Origin: Viola odorata
Taxonomy: Eukaryota > Streptophyta > Magnoliopsida > Malpighiales > Violaceae
Reading direction: 5' to 3'
DNA: 64,000 bases
NCBI GenBank assembly: GCA_963691705.1
Contig: OY829541.1
Span: forward strand, 65,319,189-65,383,188
Numbering within the stretch: position 1 is the stretch's first letter; each line of letters begins with the position of its first letter. The notes beneath the pieces were generated by a model that had not been told where the DNA came from, did no database searches, and was given only the letters and a program-made list of their open reading frames with translations. Made by a program: the position numbers and the translations under genes. Shown here piece after piece: positions 59,315 to 64,000 of this stretch.

Positions 59315-59536
59315 CTCCCTCTGTGTCGCCCACTGTTCATGCACGCGTCTCAAAGAGGCCGGATGACTCACTATTTGGCCCCAAAAAATTTCGTGTTTTT
59401 TTTTCTAACGTACGTTAATCCTTAACATACGTCAAAGAAAAAATTCGGGACAAAATTGTCTCAAATAGTGAGTCATTCGGCCTCTTTGAGATACGTACAA
59501 ATAGTAAAAGCGACAACTATATATAGACGGAGAGAG
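59315..59536. mobile_element. Stowaway-type MITE, family C, second copy
   Basis: TA-flanked 222-bp element with ends CTCCCTCTGTGTCGCC and GACGGAGAGAG. It shares GAGGCCGGATGACTCACTAT and the hairpin layout with 50386-50618. The central loop again contains ACGTACGTTA. Confidence 0.85.
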
Positions 59537-61177
59537 TAGTTTATACGACATTATTATTTTAATTAATTTCATATTTTTATATATTGTTCTTAAACTCGAA
59601 ATATCATTTTCTTACAGTGATTTTGTTTATTTAAAGTGAAAGTAACATGAGCAGGGTACTGTTAGAACAGAGGAAAAAAACGAGAGAGGGAAGGGAAGCT
59701 CTCTTACTAGTCTTAACTGCCACACGTGCCCATGACGTCATAATTAACGGAAATAGTAGTAATTAGTAAAAGAGAAGGAAGAGAGGTTCACGTGAACATG
59801 TGTCAGTTAGGTACTGTTGCTTGCTGCCGCTGCTGCTGCGTCCACCTCTGCTCTGCACACTCACACCATCACCCACCACCGTACCAACATTTCTTTTTTC
59901 TTTTTGAAAAATTCACTTTTTGTATTTTTCCATTTATTCTTTTACAATATTTTTAATAAATAATAGGATTAGAAGTTTTCATCTTCTAAGTGGAGAAAAT
60001 AGAGGGAATAAAACAGTTTCCTCTTATCCTGAGTGTGATACTCGTATATATCTCTATTATTTTTTAATTTAATTTTTCTTCACTGTTTTAGATTCTCGTA
60101 CTAAATATGGAGCAAATTCGATCATTTTATCCGAAAAAAGTCACATATCATAAGTAATTTAATCACATTCTAATGGGCTAAAATTGGAATGAACAAAATT
60201 AATCTTTTGCCCCAATTTAAAGACACCTACACCTACCCATTCTTCTCCTTTGTTTTTTGTGTGTCCCAAAACCGAGTCAAACACGCCACCATGAATGTAA
60301 AATTTGTAAGTAGGGGAGGAGTAACTCGGTCCTGTCTCCCGCCACTCAGACACCCCAAAAAGACCCATGTACTGTAATGAATGGTATTGGTACGTACCCT
60401 CCACGTGGGGGTCTCTGTCTCTGCAGCTAATTTTAACATATCCTCCATCCAATACCGTCCCTCCACGCTAACCCACTCACCTGCCAATATCTGCATCCCA
60501 ATCCCATATTCGTAGCCTCGTAATCATTTCCCCCAACCCAACCTACCTGTTCCTTCTTTTTCTTTTTCTTTTTCTTTTTCTTTTTCTCTTTCCTTTTTTT
60601 TATATACAGCGTCGTGTCCTAAATATTTTTTCGAGTCAAATTAATCTATATTTTACTAGTTAAAATTCAAAAATCGACTTAAATAATATTTAAAGCATCT
60701 ATTATTTTAAAATTCGACATTTTAAAAAATTTAGTGTGAGTTTTAAATCACCTCATTTAGCCCTTGTCCTTCTTTTATCACTTTTTTAAAAATAAATAAA
60801 AAATAAATTCACCGAGCAGGTCAGGCCCAGTCACACAACACAACAAAATAGCAGGCGCCGCTTAGCAGCGCCGTACAGTCTTTGAGTGGGTGGGGCTAGC
60901 TAGGGCTAACGTAATCACCGGCCAGCAGCAGCACGCCAGCATCGATTCTTTATTTCTTAGTTTCTTATCGTCTCTCTCTCCCTCTCTCGTCTAATCACTA
61001 ATCAGGCGGCGGCTAGAGACATCTCCCTTCTTCCTCTTTCTTTTATTTATTTATTAATTACCACTAGTTGGTTAAATTTAATAAATTATTTTTTGAGTAA
61101 TCTGAAAGAGAAAAAATACAGCAGGACCACTTTATAATAACATAATTTAATACAAGTACCACTCTGATACACAACAT

Positions 61178-61291
61178 ACCGCCACGCCACACGATTGGAA
61201 TTCTTTTTCCCTCTCAGATATTCACGTGTATAAGTAATCCTTAAAATCGGGACCGTTGATACCGCCACGCCACGCCACACGATTGGAATTC
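61178..61291 (+). repeat. Short direct repeat upstream of the ERF gene
   Basis: ACCGCCACGCCACACGATTG plus GAATTC at 61178-61203 recurs at 61261-61291, there with one extra ACGCC unit. The spacing is 83 bp. Confidence 0.9.
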
Positions 61292-61309
61292 CTGTCAAGA
61301 ATCAAAGAT

Positions 61310-61311
<2 letters not shown>

Positions 61312-61351
<40 letters not shown>
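61312..61351. repeat. (AT)n microsatellite
   Basis: About 20 uninterrupted AT units, 266 bp upstream of the ERF start codon. Confidence 0.95.
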
Positions 61352-61352
<1 letters not shown>

Positions 61353-61616
61353 CATGCGACATTGTGTGCAAAGAAATTGGCCGCATTGGTTTATACATAA
61401 AGGAAAGAAAAAGGAAAGGAGGTGGTCGTGGTCGTGCCGTCCATCCGACGATTACGGGTGACTGTGTGGGTCCCCCCTCCACTTTTCTCTTCTTTCTTCA
61501 CCCTCTTCTCTCTCTCTCTCGGCAAAAGCCCTCTCATTTTCTTCTCCTTTCCTTCTCTCTCAGTAATAAGTAATAACAGCAACTAGCAGAGCCGCAACGT
61601 CCCCGCCCTGAGTACT

Positions 61617-62171
61617 ATGGCTTCCGTCGCCAGAGAAGGGCACTACAGAGGAGTCAGGAAGAGGCCATGGGGTCGCTACGCCGCTGAGATACGCGACCCG
61701 TGGAAGAAGACCCGGGTTTGGTTGGGCACATTCGACACTCCTGAAGAAGCCGCCCTCGCTTACGACGGCGCCGCCCGCTCCCTCCGCGGCGCTAAAGCCA
61801 AGACTAACTTCCCTACAGCTACTGTTGCTGCTCCTCCACTTCCGCCACCACTCTCCCCCACCTCCCTCGACCTCAACATCTCTTCCGACCACCACCATCG
61901 TTGGACCTCCGCCGCTCACCACCACCACCGGTTTGCTCTCGGCGAGTTCCTACAGACTGGTGTGCTCAAAGAAGTAGTGAGCTTCAACGCTACAACTCCT
62001 CCTCCTGACCCTGCTGCGGGGACTCATGTTGTACTAAGACGTGACCAGATCAGGGATCCTGGGTTTCCGGCGCCGGAGGATAACAATGTTGCACATACGG
62101 CGTCGTTTCTTGGGATTGTGCGACGCGGGCTGCCGATTGATTTGAACGAACCTCCACCTTTGTGGCTGTGA
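61617..62171 (+). CDS. Group VIII ERF repressor (ERF11/ERF12 type) with EAR motif
   Basis: Single exon, 184 aa. The AP2/ERF domain is at about 8-65 ([20 protein letters not shown], then [37 protein letters not shown]). The ERF-type Ala and Asp residues that contact the GCC box are present ([19 protein letters not shown]). The C-terminus [11 protein letters not shown] is a DLNxxP EAR motif, which recruits TOPLESS co-repressors; a second LDLNI lies at about 82-86. Such class II ERFs repress ethylene-, ABA- and meristem-related targets. A His run is at about 101-104. The order RLP4 then ERF matches At1g28340-At1g28360, which favours ERF12. Confidence 0.92.
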   Translation: MASVAREGHYRGVRKRPWGRYAAEIRDPWKKTRVWLGTFDTPEEAALAYDGAARSLRGAKAKTNFPTATVAAPPLPPPLSPTSLDLNISSDHHHRWTSAAHHHHRFALGEFLQTGVLKEVVSFNATTPPPDPAAGTHVVLRRDQIRDPGFPAPEDNNVAHTASFLGIVRRGLPIDLNEPPPLWL

Positions 62172-64000
62172 GTGTGACTATGTGAGGATTATTGTTACCG
62201 TAACTTTGACTTTGCGGCGTGTTTGGTAATCCGATATTTAGGGAGGTTATTTTTTTCTAGCGACTGCTCTTTAATTACTACTCCTAATCCTATGTTATTA
62301 TCCTTAATCCTCATCTATCTGTTTCCTAATTAGTGGAGTAGTGTTTTTGTAGTGGTGGGTGCTTAATTTCTATTCTCTAGTGTCGTCTCCTTAATTTCTA
62401 GTGGAGTAATTTATTATTGTATGATACGGAGAGGGAGAAACTTAGAAAGCAGCACCATGGGAGCTAGGGAGTCGACGACAAGAACCCATGATGTAATCGT
62501 AATGTACCACCCATTTGTAGTATGTTTGTATATTCTAAGCCCTAATTAAATATTACTAATAGTAGTACTTGCTTTTTAAATTACAGATTAGTGTGCTCTT
62601 AATAATTCTAGTGAAATTTTACACCCTAATTTTCATATTAAAAATTAAAAGATGGGTACGTACTGAAAAAAAATTTAGTAGAATGGATGCACTATACATT
62701 TTTCATTGATGGGATGCTACATGTACAGAATAGTTTATTACATCCGTTCTATTAAAATTTTACTGGTAGTATAGCATAAGTATTTGAATGTGTTTATTGC
62801 AGGCCTGCGAAGGAATGAGAGTGGAATGAGGGTGGTTTCGTAGTTGTGTGTTTTTGTTCTCTTCGATTTCCTTTCAATTAAAATTAATTATGTTTTAAGC
62901 TCTAACGGGTTTTAACGGATAGTGATGACTCTTTTTGTGTGGTTTTTTATTTATTTTCAAGACTCAACCTGAAATTTGAAGTATTTAATTGATATGTTCC
63001 ACTATGTAAAATGTGAGAGAAGAAAAAGGGGGAATGGTTTTTGGTGTGGGGTGGGGTGGAGCTTGGAAGGACGAGGAGGCAAGCGTGTGGGTTTGGCATC
63101 CTTTTTTTGGTTATGGGGTTAGACTTTGGAGACAGAGCTGCAGAATGTGGCATATATTTAAGCAGTACTGTGCGCTTAATTGGGTGAAAAATGGAAACCT
63201 CGCAGTCCCTACCCTACTCCCCTTTCCTTCACTGGTCCAAACTTCAAATTTTGAACTCCAGGAGCTTGTCACTAATTCGCCCTTTCGCTCTCACTTAATA
63301 AATAAAGAGAAAAAAGTTCCTTTTTTACACCAGTAGCTTTAGATAGCACTTGTTCTTAATTATCCGTGGTTAAAAGTTAAAAGTGAGATTCTTAAATATC
63401 ACCTGATTTTTATCTTTTTCAATAAAATATGATTCTATTTTTTAAAACAATTATTAAAGTTTAACCAATTCATGAAATTTTACGTTTTTTATTGGTCAAG
63501 TTAAATTAAATATAGGAAAGAGGATTAATGATTTTTTTGATGTGTACGTATTAGTGCTAAAAAATAATTTAAAAAAATATTGGGTACAAAAGAGACACAC
63601 ATAGTGGTTATGAATTTATTTTTCTTTTAAAAATTCACAATCTCTCATTATATCCGTTTTCTTTTAGTCAGTCTTTTTAATTAATTTTAATTTTAATATT
63701 AAATTTTTGATTGAAATTAGAATTTTTTTTTACAGCAGTAACCCCTAAATAATCTATTAATTATGATCTTTATACAATCACACATTATAATTAAATATAA
63801 TTAGGATTACGAGAGTAAAAATTACTAATTAACCACCTACAAAAAGGTAAATAACAAAAAACATTGGAGAAAAGAAATTGGCTTAAATTCAATTAATAAA
63901 AAATAATACAGGGAGTAAAGTTTAAACCAATGATTGAACTTTTTTTTCCACGGTTGGTTGAGTTAAATTAAATTTAGGAAAGAGAATTTATGAGTAAACC
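62172..64000. other. ERF 3' flank and AT-rich intergenic DNA
   Basis: The ERF 3' UTR is at the left. The remainder is AT-rich, with a G-rich patch at about 63038-63063. No gene, RNA or clear repeat was recognised up to the window edge. Confidence 0.5.

Larger units (their letters stand above)
59537..61616. other. Intergenic DNA and ERF promoter
   Basis: No gene recognised. It contains CACGTG-type motifs (59725 and 59790), a (TTTTTC)n tract at about 60557-60592, a short direct repeat (61178-61291) and an (AT)20 run at 61312-61351 in the ERF upstream region. A CT-rich leader precedes the ERF ATG. Confidence 0.5.

Noticed and set aside
1..64000. CRISPR arrays, rRNA, tRNA, prokaryotic operons, biosynthetic or defence clusters
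   Set aside because: None seen. No regular spaced repeats, rRNA/tRNA motifs or clustered pathway genes occur; the content is ordinary plant nuclear DNA.

Overview
This window is nuclear DNA of a flowering plant, most likely a core eudicot. Genes are split into many short exons by AT-rich introns with GT..AG borders. Intergenic DNA is AT-rich and holds MITEs, a Mutator-like element and decayed retroelement pieces. The identifiable genes are plant-specific or plant-type (LEC2, SPL, DRM1/ARP, R3-MYB, EAR-type ERF). The exact family could not be fixed from sequence alone. Exon models were built by hand; phases were checked and are consistent across every junction reported.

Layout, left to right: the last exon of an unrecognised gene (+); a LEUNIG-type WD40 co-repressor (+, 15 exons); plastid ribosomal protein S5 (-); a LEAFY COTYLEDON2-type B3 factor (-, 6 exons); a presequence-bearing LEA protein (+) with an ABRE/CE3 promoter; a broken SPL3-type SBP gene (+) that still carries a miR156 site; the mitochondrial basic amino-acid carrier BAC1 (-, 8 exons); the peroxisomal protease DEG15 (-, 14 exons, ending SKL); a repeat-rich gap with a LINE relic and two inverted-repeat elements; a RING1-type Polycomb E3 ligase (+, 10 exons) with a stop codon in a 42-nt exon; a CPC/TRY-type R3-MYB (+); a DRM1/ARP dormancy protein (-); an intron-less unknown gene (+); a FES1-like CCCH protein (-); a 1.3 kb long-TIR Mutator-like element with a 9-bp target duplication; RECEPTOR-LIKE PROTEIN 4 (+, 9 exons); a DUF4220/DUF594 pseudogene relic (-); and an ERF repressor of the ERF11/12 type (+).

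The gene order is informative. As I recall the Arabidopsis map, RPS5, SPL3, BAC1, DRM1-like and FES1 lie together on chromosome 2 (around At2g33800-At2g33835). LEC2, DEG15, DYL1/DRM1, RLP4 and ERF12 lie together on chromosome 1 (around At1g28300-At1g28360). Here both sets are interleaved in one segment, as expected of an ancestral block that in Arabidopsis was duplicated and then lost genes from alternate copies.

Functionally this is not an operon. There is a seed/development theme (LEC2, ABA-type LEA promoter, SPL, RING1, R3-MYB, DRM1, FES1, ERF repressor) beside housekeeping organelle genes (RPS5, BAC1, DEG15). I found no CRISPR array, rRNA, tRNA or defence island, and no evidence of a wholly new molecular system. 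The best leads are the SPL3 pseudogene that kept its miR156 site, the RING1 stop in a skippable exon, a duplicated LEA promoter without its gene, and the Mutator-like insertion about 100 bp upstream of the first RLP4 ATG.
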